Below are positions 34,683 to 46,859 of a stretch of DNA of 64,000 bases, piece after piece. The notes below the pieces were generated by a model, which saw only the letters and a list, made by a program, of their open reading frames with translations, ran no database searches and was not told the DNA's origin. The DNA lies in assembly GCA_016617855.1 (NCBI GenBank), contig JAECUM010096232.1, positions 124,001 to 188,000 on the forward strand. Reading direction: 5' to 3'. The stretch is from Megalonaias nervosa (lineage: Eukaryota; Mollusca; Bivalvia; Unionida; Unionidae). A program made the position numbers and the translations under genes. Positions within the stretch are counted from its first letter, which is position 1. Every line of letters begins with the position of its first letter.

Positions 34683-34963
34683 ATTTTTGTAAATTCCAGT
34701 GGGATTATTAGCAAGGTTTACATTCTAATAAACACCTTGACCATGTTAAAATCAGGGTTTTGCAACGTATACTGGACATATTATTGGTACCACCCCACCC
34801 TGCCAGGATTTTGTTTTATTGATATGGCAAGCCATATTTGCTTTTGGACAAAATTTTAAAATGCCAGACTTATCCTAGAAACCATGCATAAAATGATTTC
34901 AGTATCCAAAAGTAGCAGATGGAAGTGAGTAATAGTTCACAACATTTGGGCATAATAAGACTG

Positions 34964-35080
34964 ATGACATATATTATCAGGGATCCTGACATCAGGGACT
35001 GCTCTGGTGGCCCAAGTGGTTAGAGTGTCTGCCTCGGATGTGGGATGACATGTATATTATCAGGGATCCTGACATCAGGA
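34964..35080 (+). repeat. Direct repeat flanking a 45-bp S1 head fragment
   Basis: GATGACATATATTATCAGGG through GACATCAGG (34964 on) recurs almost unchanged from 35044. Between them (34999-35043) lies only the first part of S1, from CTGCTCTGGTGGCCC to GCCTCGGATGTGGG. Confidence 0.8.
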
Positions 35081-36300
35081 CACTTTGATGGACTTCATTG
35101 ACAAAAGTATCTGCTGCTTGTAACATATATTCATTAAAAATAAAATCTTTTGATCACCCCATAGGTCCTGTCAGATTTATCAAAATGATTAGCTACAAAT
35201 TTCCACACAAGTTTTAAAAAAAATATTTGTACCAAAATGTATTTACACAGTATTCCCATCACCGACAGTAACATTGTTACATTTGCATAAAATTTTTTAG
35301 AGCAATATGCTGTTTCCAAATTTTGTCAAGAAAGTGGAAATGCAGCTTTAAAAAAGATATCTCTCTTGATATCTTTGTACACAAGTTGGATATAATGAGA
35401 CAAACCATAAAAGAACACATTCAGGTTTTTTATTTTTTATTATTTGACTGACTTTGAGAATTCATCTTAATCAGGAGATTGCAAGATGGTAGTAGTTTTA
35501 ACTTGTAACAAAGAAACGCAACAAAGTTGCCAGTAACAAAATGTGCAGCAAGAAACTTCACTTCATTTAACACATCATTAGACAAAAGCCCCAAAAAGGG
35601 CAGATAACATTTGTTCAGGCAAGTCACATGTCCTAAGCAACCGAAGATTTAAAATGAGCGAATGAGGGGAAGATGCATCCATTTGGTTGCTGGATCTGAT
35701 GGAACAGCCAGATGTGGCCACAAAATATGAAATGGTGACAGGAGGTAGGGTTGTGTTATTCCACATGTATTTACAAGTTGTCCAACACAGGATTTGATCA
35801 CGAAATAATCTGTATGTATCACCAAATGGACCATTTCAACTGACCTAACTTGAGATCTGCAAGAAATACTGTTAAGTGTCTAAACTGGACATTGATGTGT
35901 TGCGGACAAATCTGCCTGCACAGTAGCATGATTTAATGAATAGGTTAGATCAGCCCCAACTATCCATCAGTATCAGTGTAGATTTGGGGGATGATTTACT
36001 GCACTAATGGCATACATATACCAATCATCTAAGAAACTTGTATTTCACTGTTCATCTAAACATTTTCATATGGAGAAAAAAAAAAATCTAAAGAATTCAA
36101 GCAAACTGTGTGTAAAATAGCAGCATCATTTGCATGTTACTCTGTGGAGATGATTTACATATTTACCAAGACTTAACATGAACAAATATTTAACAGACCT
36201 CTCCTCTACACAGGCGCTTGACACACAAAACTTAGTTAGCTGAAACCATTATTTTCTTAACAGACTTACCCGACTGGTCTCTGCCCTTTATAACCCTGAA
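35081..36300. other. Intergenic stretch
   Basis: No gene, SINE or array was recognised here; sequence is AT-rich and apparently unique. Confidence 0.5.
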
Positions 36301-37110
36301 TCTAAAAGTTTCTTTATTACACTAAGTGCAAGCCATCCACAAAGTTTGGTCAATTTCTTTTGAACAAAAATGATTCTGCTAACCCATTATTCTTTAAGTC
36401 ACAATGATTTTTACCACAAAACCAATAGTCTCTTCCATACCTCAAGTGCAAACACTCCACAAACTTTGGTTAACAAGCAAAGTACATTTTTCTTTGCTCA
36501 GTCAGTGGCCTTGACCTTTGAGAATATTACTTCCAAATCAATAGGCTTATTTATGACATGCAAGTATTCTACAAACTTTGGTGAAGGCACATGGTTGATA
36601 ACCATAATTTTTTAAATTTAATTTTTCTTCTTTCAGTGACCATGACCTTTAACATTTTGTCTCGAAAATCAATAGCAATCCAAACAGTTTAGATGGTGGA
36701 GAACTTGAGTCACTCTGCAGATATTTTCATTTTTAAGTCATAATGACCTCAACCTTTGATTGAGCCATAAAATCAATAGATATTTTCCTTACCCAAAATG
36801 AAAACCATCCTCAATGCTTGATAACTATAGAAGGTGGATAACTAGAGTTACTGTACAGACACTATTTTTCTTCTTTCAGTCACAGTGACTGTGATTTTTG
36901 ACCTTTTGAAACCAAACTCAGTAGGTTCTTCCTTACCCAAAGTGCAAGCCATGCACAAAGCTTGGTAACTGTAGATGGCAGCCAACTCAAGTCATTGCAG
37001 GGAAACCATTTTTCTTTCAGTCAATGACCACGACCTTTTACCCCCCAAATCATTAGTGTTCCTTACCCGATGTGCAATCCAGTCACAAAGTATGGTAGCT
37101 GTAGATGGCA
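36300..37110 (+). repeat. Diverged repeat units with CAGTxACxxTGACCTTT motif
   Basis: Each unit of about 110-140 bp has TTTCTT(CTT)TCAGT, a TGACC-xx-GACCTTT core, AAATCAATAG, a CTTACCCAAAGTGCAA-type segment and CACAAAG(C/T)TTGGT. Five to six units can be followed. The cores contain variants of the nuclear-receptor half-site complement TGACCTT. Confidence 0.65.
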
Positions 37111-37884
37111 GACAACTCATGTTCCTGTGCAGAAATGAAATTGGTAACTGACTCAGGGACGAACAACATAACAACAATTCTCTCCCTTATGGTGGGAATG
37201 CAAAAAGATAACATAATGATCAGTAATTCCCACATCTTTCACAATTCAAACTTAACATGCTTACATATGTGCTGCACACAAAAAATTATAAAGTTTATTA
37301 GTGATGTGAAAACTGGTCACATGATGAATAATCATCCCAATTAAAAAATAATCATCTCCACAAAATTGTGTAATGTGTTACATTAGAACACAATTTTCAA
37401 ACTGGATTTCGTTCTTCGTGAACCTAATTGAAGCTACTAGTATATGACCTACTTAATAATATGATATTATGATACAAATATACAGAACAATGCTGAGGTA
37501 ACAATACTTTTTGTGATATGGAAAATGAACAATGCTGGAATTATATTGAAAAGTACATAATCATTATACAAGCAATCAAAGTATTTAGAATACTGATGGC
37601 TTGGAGTGTTCAAAAGATAATATGTATCTTATTTTCTTTTCTTTATATGTTGTTAAAAAACTTCTACCGACATCTTGCCCAGCTGAATTATTGATGTGAG
37701 ATCCATTTTTTAAAAGTATTACTGTCAGTGGAACAATATCCATGGTATATCCCATCATTAAAATGGCCCCCCCCCCCATTTTAATATCAGTAACACATTA
37801 TCTGTTGCTACTGGGTAACTGATGACCCCAAAAACTGGATAGGAAAGAAACAAGGAAAAAATACTACATTAGAAGTGTCCACTA

Positions 37885-38760
37885 CTTTAAGAAGGTATCC
37901 TCCTTTTGTGCCCTAGAGAAAAAAATGCCGTCGCTTTGTTTCGCCAAAAAGCAAACACAGAAGGAGAAGGCAGTCTGAGAGTGCCAAAATGTGACTTTCA
38001 TCACATCCTCCAAAGACAAAAGAGTTAGATAGGCCCTTGAGGTAGCAATGACATAAACTTCATGGGCCTTAATCTTCATGAATGAAAGATCCCTCTCTGT
38101 AAAGGACTGATAAGATCTTAAGATAGTTATGGTAATCCACCTTGAAATGGTGGAAGCAAAAGTATCAGCCAAGCCCTTTCAGAGGAAGGAAAAGATGCTT
38201 CCTACCCTTAATCTTCTTTTATAAGCTGCTAAATAGAAATGTAAAAGCCCAACTGGGCATAAAAATCGATCATCCCCAGCATCGATACGACTGAGCCTGG
38301 GGACCTGTATAGGAAGTGGTGCTACCAGCAGAAGCTGGTTTTCTGCTTAAAAAAACCTGGTTGGCAAATTAGAGAAACTGACTCATAACTGTCACTGAAC
38401 TGTAGACAGCATGGTTCAATGGATGGAACAGGAAGCTCGCTCTTTCATCTTATTGACATTAAAGTGAGCAAGAAAACCGTAAGACCATCAAGGCATTTGC
38501 GAGCAAAGCAATGGTTTCTGGAGCTCGAAGTACCTGATCGGGTCAGCAATATGAGAATGGGCCTTTTTGAAAGCATGTGTTGGAAAGGGCTGCCCTATAG
38601 CCCTTCATAGTAGAAACCAAGCATTATCTCTCATCAATAAGGAATAGAAGAAAATCATCAAATGTACTCATGGAGGGACAGCTAGGATTAACACATTTCC
38701 TACTGCACCAATTGCAAAAGATTCTCCACTTGGCATCATAGACCTTGGATACAGAGCATC
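37885..38760 (-). pseudogene. DIRS-like tyrosine recombinase, inactive
   Basis: The core-binding part reads YDAKWRIFCNWC, STFDDFLLFLID, a stop, then KGYRAALSNT. The catalytic part reads TISRWITITIL, then AHEVYVIATS, SLEDVMKVTFW and FCVCFL. In active relatives the matching motifs are AHEVRxxAtS and a Tyr near F-Y-LRD. Here the Arg of HxxR is Tyr and the nucleophile Tyr position is Cys, so the enzyme is dead even without the stops. Family motifs are recalled, not aligned. Confidence 0.75.
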
Positions 38761-38999
38761 TCCTGGTCTAAATGATGCACTAGGCAACTTTGCTTGGAAA
38801 TTTGTCCTGGCAAATTGATCATTTGAGATGAGCCATGCATGAAGGTGGAAAAGCTGTGGGTTGTTGTCTAGGATTGAACCCCTGTGCTATGAGAGAAAGT
38901 TCCTCCTCTATGGCAATGTCCTGGGTTGGTCTACTAACAGGTTAAGAAAATCATTAAACCGTATCATTGGGGCTACAGTGGGATTAGCAAAATTAGCAG

Positions 39000-39330
39000 A
39001 GTAGTGGAGGTCCTTACTTTCTGAAAAACTTGTGGGATCATCCTGAAGGGTGGGAAGGCATGAGCAAACAGACTACCCACTTCAGGCTGAAAACATCCAC
39101 TGCTCAGGCTCTCTGGTCTGGAACTTGGGAAATATAAAAGGACAGTTTGTTGTCTGCCCCTGTCACAAACAAGTCCACCAAGGGAAGAATTAACCCTTCT
39201 GGTTCCAGACTTTCACCCAGCACAGATCTGATGCATCTGTGAACTGATGTCTGGGGGTGTGCATGGGGACTCCAGCCCCAAAACAGTTCAGATTTGAAAT
39301 AAGGTCCCAGAGAAATCAGAGCTGTCAGAG
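39000..39330 (-). pseudogene. DIRS-like segment after RNase H
   Basis: The translation LPLVDLFVTGADNKLSFYIS, then QVPDQRA-stop-AVDVFSLKWVVCLL, follows the DIRS pattern xIDLFATxxNxxLxxYxSPVPDPxAxAVDALSxxW. One stop interrupts it, and frame is lost after SHPSG. Confidence 0.7.
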
Positions 39331-39429
39331 GATCCCTGTGAAGTTTCCTTTATGTCAGAAGGAGACTGATTACTGAGAAACCCTCTCTACTGCACTCTTC
39401 TGCAGAAGGGAGTGCACCTCTTCCTTTAA

Positions 39430-39669
39430 TCACACCAGAATTAACTGATGGAACCACATGGAGGTCCTTACCAAAGGAGGAAATTCCTGGAACTGAAGCC
39501 AGTATCCTCTATTTATGAGTGAGAGGACCCACCTATTATGCTTAACCAAGCCTCTAAACAAATGGATAGTCGAGCACCTAAGGGAATCAAAGGAAGAGGG
39601 ACACTGCAGGAGACGAAATAAGTCCTTAAGGATGGCCTCCTTCCTAAGGAAAGAGAGAAGTGCCTGCAA
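39430..39669 (-). pseudogene. DIRS-like reverse transcriptase N-terminus
   Basis: The motif NRWVLSLINRGYWLQFQEFP followed by PL matches the WVLxxIxxGYxIxFxxxPPL signature that opens DIRS and related reverse transcriptases. The catalytic palm (YVDD-type) is absent; only about 100 bp lie between this and the post-RNase H segment. Confidence 0.75.
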
Positions 39670-39770
39670 ACTTCCTCCATTGGCCTCTCTGACAACACCT
39701 GCTAGAGTGTGACTACCAAAGGGGAAGTCTGAATTTTGGATTGGGGTGTTTTGGACTGGGGCTGCATGGT

Positions 39771-40880
39771 TTAGAAAAACTTCACTGTTGGCCCCTGGGG
39801 GCAGTCACGGTGACCCTGCTTCTTCGCTGGTTTTAATGGGCCAGGAGCAGACATTTGGGACTGGTGCTGCTTGTCCCTCAGGTCCTGGAAAGCCAGAAAG
39901 GGAGCAAGACCTCTGAAAAGGGTCTCTGCCTCCAAGGAAGCAGGCTGCAGAAGGTTCTTAACTGTGCTCAGAACATCCCAGGGGAGGTGGAGAAGCTCTG
40001 CTGGCAATGCCATGGTTATGGACATGGTATGTTGAGATGTTTTGCTCATTGTCTCCAAAAAGTGCTTAAGTGCAGTTGGTGACAGACAGAGTCCTCCTTC
40101 AGTAGGATGAAGGAAGGTGCTGCAAAAGAATGGCATGTGAGGCTATGGTGACCAATGACTTAGCCTTTAACTCTAATGCCTCCTTTGTGTTTACTGGAAG
40201 GCAGGCACAGGTCCATAAAGAAACAACCACTTGTGATACTCCTCCATCCAAAGTGGGAGGTTTTAGGGACCAGGCAGGAGTGTGAACCCTATAGCTAGAA
40301 GGAGAGACCAGAGATCCCAATATAGAAGAGGTTGGGACAGACCACTCTGTGCTGCAAAGCAAACTCGGGGGCCATTACAAAATCTTTAAGAATGCTCCTT
40401 TACCAGGACCGAGTGGGGGAGGAAAAGGAGATCTGTGCAGGTGACCACCCCAGAGAGTCTCTCCAAACTGGAGAGAATTTGTGTCCTCCTAGCCTGAAGG
40501 CCTGGGACACAAACCAATGCCTGGAATGATAGTTGGGAGCAAACAGAGTACTGGAAGGGAGGGGCACCACCTCAGTCTGGTCTTGCATTGAATTCATGAA
40601 AGTCCATGAGGAATGACAGGATTTATTCGTCCTGCTCTTGCTACTGGGAGGCATGAATTTTGATCCAGTTTTTTGTTTTTGGTGAAGACCTGGGGGCTAC
40701 AGGAAACTTTGTCCCATAACTCCTCACACACAGTGAGGGGACTGTCTTTGGTAGCAGACTCGTCAGGAGGATGAGAGCACCTTTCAACCTTCCTGGGTCA
40801 TTTGGAAGAAGAGGCCTGCCCTCCTCCCTCATTTTTATTTCCTTGTGACTGGGCGACATTACTCCATGGAACATAAACAT
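39771..40880 (-). pseudogene. DIRS-like gag (ORF1) remnant
   Basis: Three overlapping minus-strand frames read as a Pro/Ser-rich then helical protein (for example NTKEALELKAKSLVTIASHA) placed upstream of the reverse transcriptase remnant. Its identity rests on position in the element; gag proteins are poorly conserved. Confidence 0.45.
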
Positions 40881-41277
40881 TGACCTCTATAGTATATGGG
40901 CCCATGGCTGCATAAAAGGGAAGGACCAATCACTTCCCTGAATTAGATGACCCTACATTCCATAGAGATTGAGCAGGCTAAGAGGAAACAAGGAGATGCT
41001 AATCTGATCCCCTATTCGAGCCCCTGAATGCCGACTCTAGACCAGAGCAGGATCCAATGGTAGTGTGGTGAGAGTGGGTGTCTCAACCCGATTCCTCCCA
41101 GTACTTGGGAAGCACCAATGATTTGTAACCAGTACTCGGGGATTGGTGACCAGCAGTTGTTCACCGGCATCCGGTGCCCAGTGACTGGTCACCTGCTATT
41201 GACCAGTTACCTGTCAATGACTGTTCTGGCGACTCTGATTTTTAAAAAATTATCCGTCCTTATGTCATACAGACTTT

Positions 41278-41425
41278 TCCTCCCTTGGGAGGTGCCCCAA
41301 AGACCTTATGCATCTCCAAAAAGACTTGTCCAATCCCAAGTGACTCAGCAATGCAAACTTTATTTCCTCCCTTGGGAGGGGCCTCATGAGCTTTATTCAT
41401 CTCCAAAGAAACTAATCCAATCCTC
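41278..41425 (-). repeat. Two tandem units of about 88 bp at the 5' side of the DIRS-like element
   Basis: On the plus strand TCCTCCCTTGGGAGGTGCC and TCCTCCCTTGGGAGGGGCC each lead to CATCTCCAAA and CCAATCC. CCTCCCTTGGGAGG is itself a perfect palindrome. The position is before the gag-like region, as a leader or promoter repeat would be. Confidence 0.75.
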
Positions 41426-41499
41426 CTGAGATCTGATGGACTCATAAAGGAAAACCCAGATAAAACCAACAAAGAAGAAGAACTAGAAAGAAAAGAAAG

Positions 41500-43320
41500 T
41501 AAAACAGCAATACTTTACCTGCCAAGTGAGTCTCTATTTTATATGAATTAAAACAACAACAAAACTGATGTTTCAATCACAATGACAGCAGTACTTCTGA
41601 GTACTGGAGATGAAGAATAGCAAAAAAATAGCAAGGTAGTAAGATTTGACTAAATGGGAATACTGTCCTTTAAAGACTATAAAGAAAACAAGGGTATGTG
41701 TACAACTGAACTCACAAATGAACATGAATGCTGGTGTGAGACCCCATTCCATAAGCTCAGCATAAATGATACACAATAGGAAGTAAATTTCGGAGATTCT
41801 TATCTACAAAAAATTAAGGAAAATGAGGTTTCAAACCAATCCTGTAATGACGGTGAGTCTAAATACCATCTCAAAGTTTCGAAATAAAATAGGTCACAAC
41901 AAAGTACTTTCCTAATGCCCAGGCTGGATGGGTGGTGGTAACTTAAATGGCAAGGTTATGAATAAATGTAACCAAAATGTCAAAACCTCTCAAATCGAGC
42001 TAATTCTAAGAACAAACACATGGACTGTGGGTAAATATACTCAGTAAAAATGTTACATGTATTAAAATGCCTAATTCACACAATGATGTGAGAAGGCAAA
42101 TTTTTCTAGTGAGCATAATTTGTATCTACTATGCATGGAGATGTTCAGAAAAAGGATGAGGACTATTAGGCATGCACTGGGTCATAAGGTCAAATTCCCA
42201 AAGTCACATTATGAGAATATGAATTCTCATCATATGGGCAAGGGTAATTTCCATCCTGGAAAGCATAAGCTACACAACAGCAAATGGGTTAACATTTTAC
42301 TGATATTAAAAATCATATTTCTTGAATTTTGAATGACTACAGGGCCAAATCCCATGCCTGCTCATTTTGGTGCCAAAATTTAGTCCATCTTGGCATCCTA
42401 ATTTTGGGATTTAAAATGGAGTTCTCTCTCCCACTTTTCAATCTAGTCTTTAATTATGGTCCACTGAACAGCTGAATTATACATGGATCAATGAAACTGG
42501 TTCAATGATGTTTATGGCTTCTTTTTTTAAAAAAATGCCTACTATTATTTGATTCTGTGACCTTATTCTACATTTCTACATGTTATTATAATACATTTGT
42601 TGCATGTTGTGAAATATTTGTAAACAACTTAAACACACCTGCATTATATCTCACATAAAATGTCAAAGCTGGAGGAAGCTGGCAGTATCATTAGTACAAG
42701 GTAAATGAAGGTCAAGCCACTATTTTAAGCTGTATTCTACTTTTTATCCTGTCATTGGTAATATTTACACTGATGATATTCAACCTCCAGTGTTGACATT
42801 ACAAGTTAACTGTTATACAAGTTGTGTGACTGTCTGCTACCAGTCATTCATCAATAAAAATTGAGTCAGTACCCAAATGTAACTCAACATTTACGATTTT
42901 CCCCACCTAGCATGAAGTACATATGAAAGATTGATTGTAGTTAATTTTGGCACTAAAACAATGATGAAACCCTGTAAAATATACAATAATATATATCTAT
43001 TTCTCATACATTCAAGTCCAATAATACACTCTGTATTAAATTTTTTTAAATACATGCTCATTTAAAACAATATAAAACATCATTTGTAAAACAAGAAATC
43101 TTCTTGTGGGGGAAAAAAGGTCTTGTTTTGATTTAAGATGGTGCAAATGACCAGATTACATTTTCTTCTGTACCACAAATAGAACGAAGACTTTATTGTG
43201 AATTGTGAGCAGATTTTATGTACTTTATTTAAAATAAACAAATTCTTTAAAAATTACATGAAATTTCTACAGATCTACAGTAGATTAAATAATTTTAATT
43301 AAATATTCCAGTTTTATAAG
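41500..43320. other. Intergenic stretch
   Basis: No gene or repeat array was recognised. The sequence is AT-rich; its right part may include the distal 3' UTR of the - strand gene. Confidence 0.4.
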
Positions 43321-43323
43321 TTT

Positions 43324-43342
43324 CACACACACACACACACAC
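43324..43342. repeat. CA microsatellite, short
   Basis: About nine CA units. Confidence 0.9.
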
Positions 43343-43844
43343 ATTCTATTATCAACGTTTTTATTTAAATTTATTGCATTTAGGACAGTCATCACAAGTC
43401 AGTTTATATAAAAAAAGAAAACTTTTGTTTACATCTTGGAAAATACATATGTTCATCAAAGAAAAACACAAACTTTTAAATATCTAATTCGACACTATGA
43501 TAATTAAGATCTCCATGAATAAATTATTACTGAAATTTAAAAAAAATTTAAAAATTCAGCATGTATGAGATTTTAAATGAAAAACTGTAAGGATACTAAT
43601 TGGTACCATACCAAGTGCTAAAAATGCATACATACACTGTGATTTTACTATAAACTTCAGTGTACACAAGTTTTTATGGATTCTGAAGTTGCTACAAGTC
43701 ACAAATTTTAAGGACCTCATTTATGTAATGTAACTATTCTTATGCCATGCAAAAACGATGCTTAAAAAAATAAATTAAATGGCAGTAAACATATAACAAT
43801 TTGATAAAATTCACAAAACCAAATGTTCTCAAAATATTAGTGAA

Positions 43845-43851
<7 letters not shown>

Positions 43852-43892
<41 letters not shown>
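43852..43892. repeat. CA microsatellite
   Basis: About 20 CA units followed by GAGAGAG. Confidence 0.9.
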
Positions 43893-43895
<3 letters not shown>

Positions 43896-45309
43896 AGAGG
43901 TCATAATATGTAATAAATGTTCCACAAAATTAAATATGATGTCATTTGGTGGATCATTATAACAACTGCAGCTGATCATGTACAATACAATAATGAACCA
44001 AATTTCTTCCTGATTTTACAAAACATCTCAAATTTTCTTCCTCAAATTGACATTTTCAAAAAATATCTTTCTTACTGCTTGACCAGTAAGTGATTTTCTA
44101 ACAGAAAATTTAACAGGCATTTGGGATTAAAATATGTTCATAACATGCTGATTTTTCCATAAATGTATCATGCTTTATCTCTGTAGACATTTTGAAGATT
44201 TTCTCAACTCTTTTTTTTTTCTCAAGAATTAGAAGATTTACAGGTGTTAAAATGTCAAAGTAAAATGTAAAATATGTTCCACTTCCACTATCTCTAACTC
44301 GGACAAAAATGCTAGTACTGTCAGAAGGATGATATGCAAGATGATGTACAATCTCCATTTGAGAAGACATTTTGAGAATTTTAGTGAAATCTGGATCTCC
44401 TGGCCCTCAAGGTCGCAAAATTGTCTCATCACGAATATTCAACTCCAACTTAAGTCACCAGAATTCCAAACTATACTTTGAATCTCTTACATTACTAATA
44501 AAGGCATGGATGCTGAGATATACATAATAAAATAACACCTAAATTTTTGTGTTTCCATTTTCATTGCAAACAAAGTTATATACCATAAAGACCAAAAATT
44601 TGAACTCAAGTTCAATTTTTGTGCTTTTTTTTATACTAAAGTTTGGAATTTGTGTTTGATGCAAACAAATTTTCTGTGATGGAGGACAGACCAAATCAAT
44701 ATGCCTCCACTGCTGCAGTGCGAGTATAAAGACCTGGAGGAAATCTCCAGCTTGGATGGGTGGCTGCTTCTCCTTGAACAAGCATTAACAAGGGGTGACC
44801 CTTAGACTGACAGATGTAAAATATGACACTAGGATATTATGACCTCATGAAAATTCTCCTGTTGTTGTAGTCTTTGCCTGATGTAAAAATTTTCTTCACA
44901 AAAACAAATAATGCATCGTGAAAAAGAACTGATGACTTAGTAAGCATCTATCCAGAAGATTTCAACTGATGAACGAGTTTTTTTAATGTGCATTTCTTAT
45001 GATACATGTCACTGTCACTGTCTGAAGACAATTTCCTCCATAAAATTTACAGCTCTGTAAAAGCCTGAATTCTTAAGTACAGGAAGATACATGGATTTCT
45101 CCAACAACTGGGAGTCCAATTATAAACTGTAGACCAAAGTTTTAAAGCTGACAGTCCATGACTGGGGACCTCATTGATATGGCCTCTGCAATCTGGAGGA
45201 TTTCCAAATTAATGATTACTCATCACTCTGTTCAAGGTCATTCCAGTAAGAAACATCTTTGTTCACCTCATTCAACTTGCCATGATGGTCAATTAAAAAC
45301 TTGTACACT
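43893..45309 (-). other. Probable 3' UTR and downstream flank of the DENND2-type gene
   Basis: This follows the stop codon of the minus-strand gene. Two open frames here (44110-44370 and 44539-44781) show no family motifs and lie where 3' UTR is expected. Several TTTATT (AATAAA on the minus strand) hexamers occur, so the end cannot be fixed by sequence alone. Confidence 0.4.
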
Positions 45310-45392
45310 TTAGGTCATTCCAGGAGAAGATATCCCACTTCTTCTTGCCTTAGTCTCACTCTTAAACTCGGTGATTCGGGTCTGGAAGTACT
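45310..45392 (-). CDS. DENND2: DENND2-type gene, terminal exon
   Basis: On the minus strand the acceptor TTTCTTAACAG precedes AG-TAC. The two bases AG complete GAG (Glu) with the G left by the upstream exon. The peptide is YFQTRITEFKSETKARR then SGISSPGMT and TAA. DENND2 proteins usually continue after the last helix with a Glu-rich segment and a Lys-rich tail; here the tail is shorter and different, so it is the least conserved part. The phase match and splice site support it. Confidence 0.7.
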
Positions 45393-45579
45393 CTGTTAAG
45401 AAATGAGAAGAAAATTCTTTAACATTGACACAACGGGTCCACGGGTCCATGGAATGCATCGTCTCTCTTAAAAATTTTACTATTATGTACCCCTGCTATA
45501 TACAGCTTGAAAGAACTTTAACACAAAACCAAAGGTGCCTGATGTTAGATTGTGTCTATATTTTATTTTTGTTTATATC

Positions 45580-45775
45580 CTCTGGATAATGAGGACTTAT
45601 TATACTAGGGATATGATTACAAAACGAGGTCTTTATTATATTGGGGTAACAATTTAAAAAATGAGGATTCTATTATACTGGTGATATGGTTTCAAAATGA
45701 GGACTTTATTATACTGAGGGTATTTAGAAAATGAGGACTTTGTTATACTGGGGATATGATTACAAAATGAACTTG
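45580..45775. repeat. Minisatellite, about 36-bp period
   Basis: ATGAGGACTTTATTATACTG, then GGGATATGATTACAAA recurs five times in the intron. Confidence 0.9.
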
Positions 45776-45929
45776 TATCTAACATCAAGCTCCTGGACAC
45801 AAAACTTGAATAAGACTTTTAGTGTTGATGATGGTGTTGTCAATGTCAATGCTGCCAGAAAAGTAATATGTGAGTCGTATCATTTGCTGATGCCAGTAAA
45901 GCAATGATTCAGGATCTTCCCCTGGGAAT

Positions 45930-46085
45930 GCTGAAGTATTTATTTTAAATGGATATTTTTACACAGCTAAGGGTCAAAACAATCCAAAATCACTTTGAAA
46001 TGGATGTGTTACATAGCTAATGGTCCAAGACAATCCAAAATCAATTAAAAATGAATATTTTTACATAGCTAATGGTCCAAGAAAA
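45930..46085. repeat. Three units of about 52-60 bp
   Basis: ACATAGCTAATGGTCCAAGA, CAATCCAAAATCA and AATGGATATTTTTAC-type segments recur. Confidence 0.85.
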
Positions 46086-46460
46086 AATGGTATGGTGGTG
46101 GTTGAAAATTATCAAATACATTAAAACAAAGGGTATGATGGTGGGCAAATATTATCAAATAAACTAAGAAAAGGGTATGGTGGTGGGTGAATATTGTCAA
46201 ATACAATAATAAAAAGGGTATGGTGGTGGGTAAATATTATCAAATAAACTAAGAAAACGGTATTGTGGTGGGTGAATTATATCAAATATACAAAGAAAAG
46301 GGTACGATGGTGAGTTAATATTATCAAATACACAAAGAAAAAGGTATGGTGCTTGGTGAATATTATCAAATACACAAAGAAAAGGGTGTGGTGATGAGTG
46401 AATGTTATCAAATACACTAAGAAATGGATATGGTGGTGGGTGAATTGTTTCAGTATGATA
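46086..46460. repeat. Minisatellite of GGGTATGGTGGTGGGTGAAT units
   Basis: AAAGGGTATGGTGGTGGGT followed by GAATATTATCAAATACA and AAGAA recurs about seven times with period near 60 bp. Confidence 0.9.
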
Positions 46461-46859
46461 CAAATAACGAAATCACACTGGTTTTCTGCAACAGAAAAAC
46501 CCATGTGACTAATATATGGCAGTCTGTAAAAAGCTAATAATTTCCCAGATCTCATAAACTTTTCATCGACTTTATTTCTCGCACAGTACTGTTAATGTGA
46601 TTATCATCAACCTCTCAAAGATTTTGAACATATAATTCTCCATGCATAAAGAATAGGTCTTTTTTTCAAATTACTAATCGGACATCTGAAGACAGTTATA
46701 CTAGTTTTGAATTCATAATCAACATCTATCTATGGGAGTATTTGATTGAATTGTATATAATAACACTGGTGTTCAGATTATCCAATCAAACATCAGAATT
46801 ACAATTTAGGGCTGAAAGCCACATTATGAACACTGTCCATACTAAGGTCACGAGAAATG

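Larger units (their letters stand above)
37868..41472 (-). mobile_element. Decayed, internally deleted DIRS-like retrotransposon
   Basis: On the minus strand the order is gag-like region (about 40880-39771), reverse transcriptase N-terminus (39669-39430), the segment after RNase H (about 39330-39000) and a tyrosine recombinase (38760-37885). This order, with a tyrosine recombinase instead of a DDE integrase, is the hallmark of DIRS elements. Many stops and frameshifts are present, and most of the reverse transcriptase and RNase H are missing. GC content is visibly higher than in the flanks. Confidence 0.8.

Noticed and set aside
44110..44781. Two open frames of about 80 codons on the minus strand
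   Set aside because: They follow the stop of the DENND2-type gene, lack family motifs and splice logic, and fit better as 3' UTR.
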